From Ktedonobacter sp. SOSP1-85 (GTDB lineage Bacteria > Chloroflexota > Ktedonobacteria > Ktedonobacterales > Ktedonobacteraceae), in NCBI RefSeq assembly GCF_016587415.1, contig NZ_BNJI01000002.1, positions 2,170,001 to 2,234,000 on the forward strand: a stretch of 64,000 nt of DNA, written 5' to 3'. Under the pieces are notes generated by a model, which saw nothing but the letters and a program-made list of their open reading frames with translations, made no database searches and was not told where the DNA came from. The translations under genes were made by a program, and so were the position numbers. Shown piece by piece: positions 30,801 through 39,604 of the stretch (positions within the stretch are counted from its first letter, which is position 1; the number at the start of each line of letters is the position of its first letter).

Positions 30801-33800
30801 GCTGGGTAATTCCCTCGCCTTCGGAGGTGCGGTCGCGCAAAGCCTCCTGAGTTAGCACTACAGAGACCTGGGCATCATGCAACATGTAGTGGAGCCGCTC
30901 CTGGGGATAGACAGGGTCCAGGGGCACATAGGCGCCCCCTGCCTTGAGTACGCCCAGGAGCGCGATTACCAGCTCAAGCGAGCGCTCCAGACAGACCCCC
31001 ACCAGCGTATCAGGTCCAACCTGCATTTCTTGTAGCCTGTGCGCCAGCTGGTTCGCGCGCCGGTTGAGTTCCGCGTAGCTGAGTTCCGCCCCCTCAAAGA
31101 CGACCGCGACCGCGTCGGGACTGCGCTCGACCTGCTCTTCAAAGAGCTGATGCAGGCTCGCGCTGCGTGGATATGTGGTCCCGGTGTCATTCCAGTGATG
31201 GAGCAGCTCTTCACGCTGGGCTTCGATTAAGAGCGGCACGGTGGCGATACGCTGTTGAGGATCGGCAACAATGGCCTGCAGGATCTGCCGCCAATGCTGC
31301 ATCATACGCTCAATCGTGTCAGCATCAAAGAGATCCGTGCTGTATTCCACTAGCAGTGAGAGGCCCTGGTCCGTGGCTTCAATTTGCAGCGAGAGGTCAA
31401 ATTTGCTGCTCTTACGCTCGAACTCAACCATCTTGATAGAGAGCTGATCCAGTACTACGTTCTGTGGCGGCGTGTTCAGCAGGATAAACATAATCTGGAA
31501 GAGTGGCTGCCGGCTAAGATCACGCTCGGGTTGTAGGTCCTCCACCAGTCGCTCAAAAGGCAGATCCTGGTGAGCGTAGGCGTCCAGGCAGACCTCGCGT
31601 ACGCGCGCAAGCAATTCGAGAAATGAGGGATTGCCCGAGAGGTCGCTGCGCAGCACCAGCGTATTCACAAAAAAGCCGATCAAGCCTTCCAGTTCCTGGT
31701 GACGGCGATTGGCTACTGGTGTCCCGACCAGGATATCGCTCTGCCCACTGTAGCGCATCAATAGTACCTGGAAGCTGGCGAGCAGCGTCATAAAGAGGGT
31801 GACCCCTTGGCGCTGACTCAGGCTCTCAAGCGCTTGCTGTAATGGGAGCGGGAACCACATGGTACATGAGGCACCCACATAGCTTTGTACCTGGGGGCGA
31901 GACCGATCCGTGGGCAAGCTCAGGACGGGAGGCGCCGCGACCAGCTGCTCTTTCCAGTAGTCCAGTTGCTCTTGTAGCTGCTCGTCCTGGAACCAGCGCC
32001 TCTGCCAGAGGGTATAGTCGGCGTATTGCACGGGTAAGGGATCGAGCGTGATAGCTTCTCCGCGTACGGCTGCCTGGTAGAAACGGGTAAGCTCGCCAAG
32101 CAGCACCGCGCCCGACCAGCCATCGGAGATGATGTGGTGCATATCGATAAGTAGGATATGTTCCTCTTCTCCCACGCGTAGCAGCCAGGTACGCAAGAGC
32201 GGCCCTTGTGAGAGATCAAAGGGATGATGAGCCTCGTGCTGAGCCAATGCCTGAATGAGCGCCTGTTCATGCTCAGCAACTGCGCACAGATCTATGACAG
32301 GCACATGCAGGCGTGACTCCGCCGCGATTAACTGAATGGGAGTACCCTGGCGCGAGACGAAGGTCGTACGCAGGCTTTCATGCCGCTGGACGATCTGCTG
32401 CAAGCTCCATTCCAGGGCTTTCACGGAGAGCGGCCCCGAGAGCCGCAGCGCCCCTGGCACGTTGTAGGCGCTACTGTTCGTTTCAAGCTGATTCAAGAAC
32501 CAGAGACGCTGTTGCGCGAACGAGAGTGGGACTTGTCCTGGACGCTCAAGCGCGACCAGTGGCGGAATCGTCGTCGTGGGTAGGTCGTTCTCTTGTAGCG
32601 CTTCAATCCGTTGGGCCAGTTCAGCAATCGTCAGTGCTTCGAAGAGGATCTTCAGGGGCAACTCCATGCCAAGGCTCTGGTTAATCCGTGTGACCACCTG
32701 GGTCGCCAGTAACGAATGCCCGCCCAGGTCAAAAAAATTGTCGGTGACACCCACCTGGGGAAGGAGCAGGATCTCGCTCCAGATGGCTGCAAGCTCTTGC
32801 TGGAGCGGTGTTTTGGGGGCCACAAAATCGCGGGAGAGCAGTTGCTCCTCGGGATCAGGAAGCGCCCGGCGATCAATCTTGCCGCTGGTCGTGAGCGGAA
32901 GATACTCCATGAGCACAAAATGGGCCGGGAGCATATACTCTGGGAGCTGCCTCTGGAGGAAGGCGCGCAGGTTCGCGATGATGACATCATCCTCTTCCCA
33001 GAGTAGTGCTGTATATTCCGCCAGTTGTGTCTCTTCATCGAGCACGACATACGAGACCAGCTGTTTATCGTTATTGGAGCGCTCCCGCGCCACCACGACG
33101 CCCTCTCGAATGAGTGGATGAGCGCGGAGCACGGTCTCAATTTCGCCCAATTCAATGCGAAAGCCTCGGATTTTGACCTGGTGATCATAACGGCCCATAT
33201 AGATCAGTGCGCCATCGTCGCGATAGCGAGCCATGTCACCCGTACGATAGAGCCGCGCGCCTGGTACCTGGCTAAAGGGATCGGGAATGAAACGCTCGGC
33301 GGTCAGTTCGGGGCGATTGAGGTAGCCACGCGCCAGGTTCACGCCCCCAATACAGAGTTCCCCTGGCACCCCGATGGGCGCAACCTGTCCCTCCGCATCA
33401 AGAATATAGAGCCGGGTATTGGCGATGGGCCTGCCGATGGAGATGCGTTCATCACTGGTGCCACGCTCACACGGCCAGCAACTGACCTCCACCGCCGCTT
33501 CTGTTGGACCATACACGTTATAGAGCGCGAGCGAGGGATGAGCCAGAACCTGCTCCAACAGTGCCGAAGAGAGCGCTTCACCGCCGCAAAGGATCTGCCG
33601 CAAGTCTCGACATTGCGCGAAGCCGGGTTCCTCTAGAAAGACGCGGAGCGTCGAGGCGACAAAGGTCTGCGTCGTAATTGCCTGCTCCGCGGTCACGGCA
33701 CAGAGATAGGCGCTATCCTTATGCCCATCTGGGCGCGCCAGGACGAGTCTTGCGCCCGCTAGTAGCGGCCAGAGCAATTCCCCCAGCGAGGCATCGAAAC

Positions 33801-36120
33801 TTGTGGGAATCTTTTGTAGTACGCTATCGCGTGCCGTCAATTGAAAGGTAGCCTGGCGCCAGTTGAGCGTGTTGCAGATGCTCCAATGTTGTACCATGAC
33901 CCCTCTCGGGCGTCCGGTCGAACCCGAGGTATAAATAACATACGCAAGTTGCTCTGGTGTCACCCTGCTGGCTGGAGCGCTGATGGCCTCCTCGCGCCAG
34001 CGTGCCTCCTCGCTATCCAGGCAAAATATCTGTGTGGAATGGACAGGCAGTGTATGCAGCAGCCTGGCCTGGGTCAGTACAACCTGGGGCTGAACATCCT
34101 CAAGCTGCCAGGCCAGGCGCTCCGTGGGAGTAGACGGGTCCAGTGGGATATAGACGCCTCCCGCTTTCATAATGCCCAGAATACTGATCAAGACAAGAGG
34201 GGAGCGCTCCAGATAGACACCGACCGCTCGTTCTGTCTCTACACCTAGCTTGAGGAGGGCATGGGCAAGCTGGTTTGCCCGCTGGTCAAGTTGCTCATAG
34301 GTCAGAATCTGTTCTTCAAAGGCAATCGCCACGGCATCTGGCGTGCGCTCGGCCTGTGCGGTAAAGAGCGTATGCACACACTGTTCGGGCGTATACACCA
34401 GCTCGGTCTCATTCCATGCCCTTAGACGCTGCGCTTCTGATGGTAGGAGCAGCGGCAACCTGGAGATAGGCTGCGCAACATCGTGTACCACTCCTTCAAG
34501 AAGGAGTTGCCAGTGCTCCAGAAAACGCTCAATCGTCGCAGCCTCAAAAGCATCTGTGCTATAGGTTATGGTCGTGAGCAGCCCTCCCTGCTCCTCCCGC
34601 AGCTCCATATGCAGGTCTAACGTGGCAGTAGCTTTGGGAAAGGTCAGGAGCTCCCATGAAATTCCCGGTAGCTCAAAGGCTGACAGGGGAAAATTCTGGT
34701 ACGCAAAGGCTACGCGAAAGAAGGGTTGCCCACTCGCGTCGCGCTCTGGATCCAGCTCAGCAACCAGTTTTTCAAATGGCATCTCTTGATGCTCATAGGC
34801 GCCAAGGGTCATCGCTCGTACCCTCTGAAGCACCTCGCGGAAGTCGGGATTGCCAGAGACATCGGCGCGCAACACCAGTGTGTTGACAAAGAAGCCAATC
34901 AAGCCCTCTAGCTCGCCACGCGTGCGATTTGCGATGGGCGACCCAATGAGTATATCGTCCTGTCCACTATAGCGGTTGAGCAAGACCTCAAACGCCGCGA
35001 GCAGCGTCATAAAGAGCGTGACACCCTCACTCTGACTGAGTTTTTTAAGCTGCTGAAGGAGTGTGCCTGGCAAGAGGTGCGCTCGTCGGCTCCCCACAAA
35101 GCCCTGCGTCGCTGGCCTGGGCCTATCGGTCGGGAAGTTCAACTGGGTTGGGGCATCCTGTAATTGCTGCCGCCAGTAATCAAGCTGCCTATCTAGTGTC
35201 TCTCCTTGTAACCACTGGCGCTGCTGGCGGGCATAATCCGCGTATTGGATCGGCAGCTCCGCCAGCGGCGAGGCTTCGCCCACACTATACGCGCCATAGA
35301 GCACAGACAGCTCATGATAGAAGATGCCAAGCGACCAGCCATCGCTGAGCGTATGGTGAAAGATCGTGAGCAAGAGATGTTCTTCTTCCGCCAGTTGGAA
35401 GAGCCGTATCCTATAGAGTGGGCCACTACGCAGGTCAAACGGCTGCTCCAGCTCAGCTTCAGCCATGCTCTGAAGGCGTGCCTCGCGTTCCTCTGAGGGG
35501 AGATCTGCAAGATCTATCGTTGCCAGCTTAAAGGCATGCCAGGGGGCGATGTGTTGGTACGTCTCACCATCAGTTTGAACGAACGTCGTGCGCAATATCT
35601 CATGGCGGCGCACTATCTCGTTACAGCTTAGTTCAAGAGCGTCGAGGTGCAGGGGACCTTGAAGGCGCAGGGCAATATGTTCATTGTAAAGCGAGGTGCC
35701 TGGATGCAATTGTTCGAGAAACCAGAGCCGCTGCTGCGCAAAAGAGAGCGGCAAGCGAGCATCTACAGCGTCTGTCGTCTGAGGAGGGACTGGTGCATGC
35801 CTGTACTCTTCAAGCAGCGTCTGTAAATATTTGATGGTCAGCATAGAGCGCTTGAGCAGCGACATGGCGCCTACCTGGGTTGCCAACTCTGTTGGCAGGA
35901 ACTGCTGCTCCAATACGTTCAGCCGCTCCAGAAGCTGGGCTTCCAGCACGCTGCTATCGGCAGTTGCCTCGCTATCTCTATCTACTACTGCACTCTTCAG
36001 CGCGGCGCCATCTCTAAGCTGAGGGTGATACTGCTTTAATGCAAGCTCACTCTCCTCCAGGGTGCGCAAAATATTTACACGTAACTGGCGCTGCTTCTGC
36101 TGTACGGCGAAATCACTCAT
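24841..36120 (-). CDS. NRPS 'D': C-A-T-C-A(Ser)-nMT-T-C-A-T
   Basis: 3759 aa, three modules. A 115-residue N-terminal extension precedes C1 (HHTLSDG about 255). A1 (YTSGSTGRPRG about 730) has pocket D-A-G-T-L-G-V-V-E and is unassigned; carrier Ser about 1136. C2 (HHIISDG about 1328); A2 (about 1804) has pocket D-V-W-H-I-S-L-V-D, the serine code; between its A8 and A9 motifs sits an N-methyltransferase domain (VMEIGCGTG about 2180, domain about 2107-2517); carrier Ser about 2619. C3 (HHIISDG about 2811); A3 (about 3285) has pocket D-I-W-Q-S-T-A-D-D; carrier Ser about 3687. The first C follows the FAAL-ACP protein, so it probably acylates residue 1. GAGGAG lies 8 nt before the ATG; the gene starts 63 nt after the FAAL-ACP-LLM gene ends. 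Confidence 0.96.
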   Translation of the reverse strand: MSDFAVQQKQRQLRVNILRTLEESELALKQYHPQLRDGAALKSAVVDRDSEATADSSVLEAQLLERLNVLEQQFLPTELATQVGAMSLLKRSMLTIKYLQTLLEEYRHAPVPPQTTDAVDARLPLSFAQQRLWFLEQLHPGTSLYNEHIALRLQGPLHLDALELSCNEIVRRHEILRTTFVQTDGETYQHIAPWHAFKLATIDLADLPSEEREARLQSMAEAELEQPFDLRSGPLYRIRLFQLAEEEHLLLTIFHHTLSDGWSLGIFYHELSVLYGAYSVGEASPLAELPIQYADYARQQRQWLQGETLDRQLDYWRQQLQDAPTQLNFPTDRPRPATQGFVGSRRAHLLPGTLLQQLKKLSQSEGVTLFMTLLAAFEVLLNRYSGQDDILIGSPIANRTRGELEGLIGFFVNTLVLRADVSGNPDFREVLQRVRAMTLGAYEHQEMPFEKLVAELDPERDASGQPFFRVAFAYQNFPLSAFELPGISWELLTFPKATATLDLHMELREEQGGLLTTITYSTDAFEAATIERFLEHWQLLLEGVVHDVAQPISRLPLLLPSEAQRLRAWNETELVYTPEQCVHTLFTAQAERTPDAVAIAFEEQILTYEQLDQRANQLAHALLKLGVETERAVGVYLERSPLVLISILGIMKAGGVYIPLDPSTPTERLAWQLEDVQPQVVLTQARLLHTLPVHSTQIFCLDSEEARWREEAISAPASRVTPEQLAYVIYTSGSTGRPRGVMVQHWSICNTLNWRQATFQLTARDSVLQKIPTSFDASLGELLWPLLAGARLVLARPDGHKDSAYLCAVTAEQAITTQTFVASTLRVFLEEPGFAQCRDLRQILCGGEALSSALLEQVLAHPSLALYNVYGPTEAAVEVSCWPCERGTSDERISIGRPIANTRLYILDAEGQVAPIGVPGELCIGGVNLARGYLNRPELTAERFIPDPFSQVPGARLYRTGDMARYRDDGALIYMGRYDHQVKIRGFRIELGEIETVLRAHPLIREGVVVARERSNNDKQLVSYVVLDEETQLAEYTALLWEEDDVIIANLRAFLQRQLPEYMLPAHFVLMEYLPLTTSGKIDRRALPDPEEQLLSRDFVAPKTPLQQELAAIWSEILLLPQVGVTDNFFDLGGHSLLATQVVTRINQSLGMELPLKILFEALTIAELAQRIEALQENDLPTTTIPPLVALERPGQVPLSFAQQRLWFLNQLETNSSAYNVPGALRLSGPLSVKALEWSLQQIVQRHESLRTTFVSRQGTPIQLIAAESRLHVPVIDLCAVAEHEQALIQALAQHEAHHPFDLSQGPLLRTWLLRVGEEEHILLIDMHHIISDGWSGAVLLGELTRFYQAAVRGEAITLDPLPVQYADYTLWQRRWFQDEQLQEQLDYWKEQLVAAPPVLSLPTDRSRPQVQSYVGASCTMWFPLPLQQALESLSQRQGVTLFMTLLASFQVLLMRYSGQSDILVGTPVANRRHQELEGLIGFFVNTLVLRSDLSGNPSFLELLARVREVCLDAYAHQDLPFERLVEDLQPERDLSRQPLFQIMFILLNTPPQNVVLDQLSIKMVEFERKSSKFDLSLQIEATDQGLSLLVEYSTDLFDADTIERMMQHWRQILQAIVADPQQRIATVPLLIEAQREELLHHWNDTGTTYPRSASLHQLFEEQVERSPDAVAVVFEGAELSYAELNRRANQLAHRLQEMQVGPDTLVGVCLERSLELVIALLGVLKAGGAYVPLDPVYPQERLHYMLHDAQVSVVLTQEALRDRTSEGEGITQLVLDTDWGTLSHQPVENIERAVPPEQLAYMIYTSGSTGRPKGAMNTHQGIRNRLLWMQQAYELSANDRVLQKTPYSFDVSVWEFFWPLIAGARLVVAIPGGHQDPTYLKDMLNEQAITTLHFVPAMLQAFLLEPRPEQCRSLRQVICSGEALSVDLQKTFFTHMPQGTRLHNLYGPTEAAVDVSFWECQEDSKRSTVPIGYPIANMQLYVLDTYLQPVPVGVVGELYIAGVGLARGYHQRADLTAEKFLPHPFSNTEGARIYQTGDLARYQADGAIEYMGRIDGQVKIRGFRIELGEIESVLQAHPAVQESVVIVQERAEDKQLVAYLVPAADTQQINDGGPSWEEEHVGQWQMLYNDLYTSPSELEDPTLNIVGWNSSYTGEPIAPEEMRVQVEQAVSRILAHAPKRVMEIGCGTGLLLFRIAPHTTLYRASDFSKEALSYVEQVLATQPLPQVHLEQQLAHEATQASAETFDAVILNSLVQYFPSANYLRQVLLESFALLEPDGFLFIGDVRNLALHRAYATSVELYKAAASLSKEELRQRVRQRMQEEEELLIDPAFFLQLQRVLPQAGEVQLLLKRGRTSNELTRFRYDVLVSKGHSEGVPVALAWQWRQEVESLAQLQTYLQEQTPDELLVRGLPNSRLEQDLRSVQWAFGEQGPATVGAFREELQQTSEWGLDPEDLWHMGEQLGYQVSIYWSETEDGGVYDVSFQKSKPALKSSSEQARAEAPEVLSNSTWSRYTNNPLQGKITRWVLPQLREFLKERLPEYMLPAHFVALEQLPLTANGKVDRKALPLPEEYQLSWQRGRYVAPATPLQQELASIWSELLLRPHLGIADNFFELGGHSLLAMQVIARVQQALGVELALRTLFEAPTIAELAQRIEALKQIGSSEGLPPLVPMARPEQLPLSFAQQRLWFLDQLEPGSATYNMPAALRLVGPLSFESLEESFHGIVQRHESLRTTFVTQQNQPLQHIAAMAELQIQLIELSGVTLGQREEYLKELAREEAHRPFDLARGPLLRVRLLRLQPQEHILLFNMHHIISDGWSIGVLVRELTAFYRAAVRGKSLDLAPLPIQYADYTLWQRQWLQDEQLQQQLEYWQAHLADAPPLLDLPTDRPRPQVQSYAGAELSLLLPLRLRQGLEALSQQQGATLFMTLLASFQLLLMRYSGQSDLVIGTPVANRRHRELEGLIGLFVNTLALRGDLSGDPTFLELLARTREVCLGAYAHQDVPLEQVVTSLPVERSLSYAPLFQVLFALQNVPQQNMVLEQLSLETVAFEHKTSKFDLSVLVQESEQGLQTSVEYNTDLFDATTIQRLMQHWQQLLQTLVTEPRQRLSAFALLSPTEREQLLVQWNQTRREWETPQHIHALLARQAERFPDRLAVSGPDGQLTYAALQQQVQRLARRLQALGVGPETLVGLYLERSAAFLISVLATWRCAGASVPLDPAYPQQRVQAMLQQSALPLLLTRSQLRDSVPSEGTRVLCLDELAETSEHETWVEPPLLDEQLAYVIYTSGSTGQPKGVMVTQQGMRNHLWAKVEALSLGEEDVVAQTASQCFDISVWQLFAGLLHGGRVAILPDAVAHDPWQLLRAVEEGGISILQVVPSLLGALLDQGGGQVLSQSRVRWVSVTGEAMPVELCRHWWREEQVLPALLNAYGPTECSDDVTHAVLQQPEEQTGTWRVPIGRPLANTQLYVLDEQMQPVPAGVIGELYVGGMGVGRGYLNEPEKTAGVFVPDPYGGKAGARVYRTGDRVRYRGDGQLEFVERQDEQVKLRGYRIELGEIEAALNKQRQIKQSVVVLRAETGEEKRLVAYVVPEAGEVVQPGSEGELRSALKERLPEYMLPAQFVLLDALPLSPNGKVDRRQLPVPEASLSTTFVAPRNPREEQLAHFWRQLFHAEQIGVHDNFFDLGGHSLLATQVIAWIRETFQVELPLRSLFETPTIADLTIAIEQKQVEQTDSETLASVLAELNLLSEDEVQAQLAREK
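25202..28524. repeat. 3.3-kb module duplication, copy 2 (C-A region of NRPS D)
   Basis: Partner of 9773-13095 at offset 15,429 bp. It contains C3 and A3 of protein D. Identity ends just before the D-specific junction with the methyltransferase domain (about 28525) and, on the other side, at the carrier domain (about 25200). Confidence 0.9.
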
Positions 36121-36183
36121 CCAAAAAGCTCCTCATATCCGATCAGTTCGCGATGGAACGACGCCTGAAATTGAGCGCAGCCC

Positions 36184-39100
36184 CTATTTCATGTGTCGGC
36201 TTTTCTGGCAACGCTTCTGTAGTACGCTAAGTGAGTAGAGGCCATCCATGACCGTCTCCACGTCGATGCCAAAATCGATGAGACAGGCTATTTCATCAAC
36301 CCCTATCTCCCCCAGGCTATCGACCAGCTTCTTACAGGTCTGTGGCGTTCCAAAGAGGCCATGCGTCTGAAAGTAGCGCTCGAAGGCATAGGCCAGGACC
36401 TGTTCTTGCTCCTCGGGTGAGAGCGCGTCCAGGCGTTCCGATCGGTTGCGCCACAGATCCACTGATGAGCGCAGGTACTCAATGAAAGGTCCCCGTACCT
36501 TCTCGCGCACCTCATCCATATCCTCGCCCACAAAAGTATGCAGCATCAGCGTCACATGACCGGTCGCGGGATCATATCCATGCTGGGCGCGCGCATCGCG
36601 ATAGGCCTTGATCTTCTCCCCCAGTTCTTCGGCGCTTTGAAACAAGAGGCCCGTCAGGACGTTGGCTCCCATGGCCCCGGCCTGGACAAAGCGCTCTGGC
36701 GTCCCCGTGCAGGTAATCCAGGGAGTAAGCCTGCTCTGCTTGGGCTGCGGATAGATTTTGATCAGCGCCTCCTTGCCCAGCCCATTGGGCAGGGGGACCG
36801 CCTTGCCACTCCAGAGCTCTTGAAAGGTCTCAATGCTTGAGAAGAGCACATCTTTGCGCAGCTCATACTTGTCGGGGGCCAGCACAAAGTCATTCGGGTT
36901 CCAGCCAGTCGCGAAAGCCAGGTCTACGCGGCCAGACGAAAGGTTATCGACAACCGACCACTCTTCCGCGACCCGGACTGGGTGATGCATGGGTAAAACG
37001 ACGCTCCCGGCTCGCAGACGAATCTTTTGCGTCACCATCGCCAGAGCCGAGGCGAGAACGGAGGGATTGGGATAGAGGCCCCCAAAGGGATGGAAGTGGC
37101 GCTCCGGTAGCCATACCGCGCTAAAGTCGTGCTGGTCGGCGAAGGTTGCTCCCTTCAGCAGTAGCTCATACTTGTTCTCGGTAAATTCAGCCTCGTTGCT
37201 AGAGAAATAAAGCAAACTGAACTGCATCTGCTTTGGCCCGGCGAGTGGTGCTTCTGCCCTGACTGGTTCCTGCTTGATCTGTGGCACGCCGTTGACTTCA
37301 AGCGATCCCAGTTGTGCTTCTAGCCACGCCTCGGTCTCATCTTCGCTGAGCGCTTCCACTTCTTCCAGGGCAAAACCACTAGATGTAAGCCACTTATTGA
37401 GCGTGCCTGCTTTATTGGAAGGGAAGAGGGTTGTGGTAAGATACTCTACCAGCCTGTTTGGCGTTGGCTCACTTACTAACAGCGGCAGCAGATTGGCAAA
37501 TGTGCGCCCCAGGCGTGTCTCCAGGCGATTCAAGAGCTGTGTACCACTCAGCGAATCCATTCCAAGCGACAGGAGATTGCACTCGGGCGTGATCTCCGAC
37601 TTAGGAACCGAGCTGAGAACGGTATGTGCCTGCTCTGTAACGACGGCGAGCAGCATTTCTCTCCGTTGGGCGGACGTGGCCTCTGCCAACTGAGTCAGGA
37701 GTACCTGCTGCTGCTCAGGGGTCACCTGGCCTTGCGATGGGGTGGCTTCCTGCTGGATATCAGCCGCGACAACAATAAGCTCGTTCTTCAGGAAGGCGTC
37801 CCGGCAGAAGCGGCGCTGAATTTTGCCACTGGAGGTCTTGAAAATGCTGCCATAGCGGATAAGGACAACCGCGTGCGCCTTGATCTCGTATTGCTCGGAG
37901 ATAGCCTGACGGATGGCCTTGATGATGCCCTCAGGCTCTTCAGGATGGCGTACAACCTCCTGCACAACGACCAGCCTCTCCTCATTGTCTACCTCTACCG
38001 AGAACGCTGCTCCGCAACCTGGTCGCAGGGAGGGATGACTACGCTCAACCGTCAGTTCAATATCCTGAGGATAGTAGTTTCGACCTCGAATGATGATCAG
38101 ATCCTTGATCCTGCCAGCGATATAGACTTCCTCGTTGTAGACAAAACCCAGGTCGCCTGTGCGTACAAATGGTCCTTCATGTGTATCTGAGAGATACGCG
38201 TGGAAGATCGCTTCGGTCTCCTGTGGGCGCTCCCAGTAGCCCTGAGCCATACTCGGGCCTTCAACCCAGATTTCTCCGATTTCATTTGGCTCACATACCT
38301 GGAGCGTCTCGGAGTTCACGATCAACACGCGTTGATCCCTGGCAATGGACCCGCAGCCCACAATCGCCAGGCTATCCTTGGCTTCATCCGGCTCCGTCAC
38401 CAGAAAACGCTTCTGCTCTAATTCTGTCCTGTCGAGATAAATAACGTTGGTCTCGGCCTCAACAGTGGCGCACGAGACCATCAAGGTCGTTTCAGCTAAG
38501 CCATATGCCGGTGTCATAGCGGTCTTTGGCAGGCCGCAGGAAGCGAAGGTAGAGGTAAAGCGCTCAACGGTCTCGGCTCGCACTGGCTCAGCCGCGTTCC
38601 CCGCCAGACGCCAGCTCTCAAGATGGAGTTGGGCGCGTTCCTCAGGCGTGATACGATTGGTGCAGAGTTCATAGGCAAAATTGGGGGCCGCGGTCGTGGT
38701 TCCGCGATAATGTGAAATAGCCTGGAGCCAGCGTAGGGGGCGTTGGATGAAAGCCGCGGGGGCCATTAATACTCCCTTGAACCCCACATAAGCTGGCTGG
38801 AGCACGCCAAAGATAAGGCCCAGATCATGAAACATGGGCAGCCAGGAGACACAGATACTCTCACCTGTATGTCCGCAGTGGTCGCGTAGCATTTCAGAAT
38901 TATGTATGAGGTTTCCATGGCTTACCATGACTCCCTTCGGAATACCAGTTGAGCCGGAGGTATACTGGAGAAACGCCAGGGCCTCTGGAGCGGGCGTATA
39001 GGGCTGCCATTGCTTAGCAGAACTGACCTCTTCCTGAGCATCAGTGGCAACCCAGCGTAACTCAGAGAAGGCTGGTAGTGGCCTGGACCAGTTGCGCAGC

Positions 39101-39513
39101 TTGGGCAAGAGCGATGAATGCGTGAGCGCTAGCTTTATGCTTGCATCCACCGCAATTGTCTGGATACGAGGCATCGAGCGGTTGGAGGACGGTGGATAGG
39201 CGGGTACGGCGATGATTCCCGCGTACAAGCAGCCCATAAAGGCCGCGATATACTCTAATCCCGATGGAAAGAGCAGGAGCGCACGCTCGCCCGGGCTAAT
39301 ATGTTGTTGTAACGTCGCAGCGATTGAGCGAGCGTGCTCATCGAGTTGAGCATAAGTCATGCGCTCCTCCTGTTCGCCGTCTGTCAGGAAGATATAGGCG
39401 CATCGATCAGGTTGATGCAGAGCACGCCAGCGCAGGATATCGACAAAAGTCTTCGCACGTGCCGGTTCCATCGCGACCGTTACCCCAGCTCTGTTTAGCT
39501 CCATTTCACTCAT
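36184..39513 (-). CDS. FAAL-ACP-luciferase-like monooxygenase fusion (lipoinitiation protein)
   Basis: 1109 aa. Residues about 20-590 are a fatty acyl-AMP ligase (YTSGSTGIPKGVM about 183; YGLAETTLMV; C-terminal GRIKDLIIIRGRNYYPQDIE), which activates a free fatty acid as the acyl-adenylate and passes it to a carrier protein. Residues about 610-700 are that carrier (LGMDSLSG, Ser about 654). Residues about 760-1095 are a flavin-dependent luciferase-like monooxygenase of the natural-product type (FSAVWLPERHFHPFGGLYPNP, VDLAFATGWNPNDFV). It should start the lipopeptide by loading an acyl chain, which the third domain may oxidise on the carrier before transfer to NRPS D; the position of oxidation cannot be told. 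ATG at 39513 has AAGGAG about 11 nt upstream. It lies 91 nt after the dioxygenase gene. Confidence 0.93.
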   Translation of the reverse strand: MSEMELNRAGVTVAMEPARAKTFVDILRWRALHQPDRCAYIFLTDGEQEERMTYAQLDEHARSIAATLQQHISPGERALLLFPSGLEYIAAFMGCLYAGIIAVPAYPPSSNRSMPRIQTIAVDASIKLALTHSSLLPKLRNWSRPLPAFSELRWVATDAQEEVSSAKQWQPYTPAPEALAFLQYTSGSTGIPKGVMVSHGNLIHNSEMLRDHCGHTGESICVSWLPMFHDLGLIFGVLQPAYVGFKGVLMAPAAFIQRPLRWLQAISHYRGTTTAAPNFAYELCTNRITPEERAQLHLESWRLAGNAAEPVRAETVERFTSTFASCGLPKTAMTPAYGLAETTLMVSCATVEAETNVIYLDRTELEQKRFLVTEPDEAKDSLAIVGCGSIARDQRVLIVNSETLQVCEPNEIGEIWVEGPSMAQGYWERPQETEAIFHAYLSDTHEGPFVRTGDLGFVYNEEVYIAGRIKDLIIIRGRNYYPQDIELTVERSHPSLRPGCGAAFSVEVDNEERLVVVQEVVRHPEEPEGIIKAIRQAISEQYEIKAHAVVLIRYGSIFKTSSGKIQRRFCRDAFLKNELIVVAADIQQEATPSQGQVTPEQQQVLLTQLAEATSAQRREMLLAVVTEQAHTVLSSVPKSEITPECNLLSLGMDSLSGTQLLNRLETRLGRTFANLLPLLVSEPTPNRLVEYLTTTLFPSNKAGTLNKWLTSSGFALEEVEALSEDETEAWLEAQLGSLEVNGVPQIKQEPVRAEAPLAGPKQMQFSLLYFSSNEAEFTENKYELLLKGATFADQHDFSAVWLPERHFHPFGGLYPNPSVLASALAMVTQKIRLRAGSVVLPMHHPVRVAEEWSVVDNLSSGRVDLAFATGWNPNDFVLAPDKYELRKDVLFSSIETFQELWSGKAVPLPNGLGKEALIKIYPQPKQSRLTPWITCTGTPERFVQAGAMGANVLTGLLFQSAEELGEKIKAYRDARAQHGYDPATGHVTLMLHTFVGEDMDEVREKVRGPFIEYLRSSVDLWRNRSERLDALSPEEQEQVLAYAFERYFQTHGLFGTPQTCKKLVDSLGEIGVDEIACLIDFGIDVETVMDGLYSLSVLQKRCQKSRHMK

Positions 39514-39604
39514 AAGTCATTCGCTCCTTACGCTGCTCTTGGCATGCTCGTGCATCCTATCGAAGGCGCTCTATTCTGCTTTGTCAGCAGGTGCACCGCT
39601 TTAT

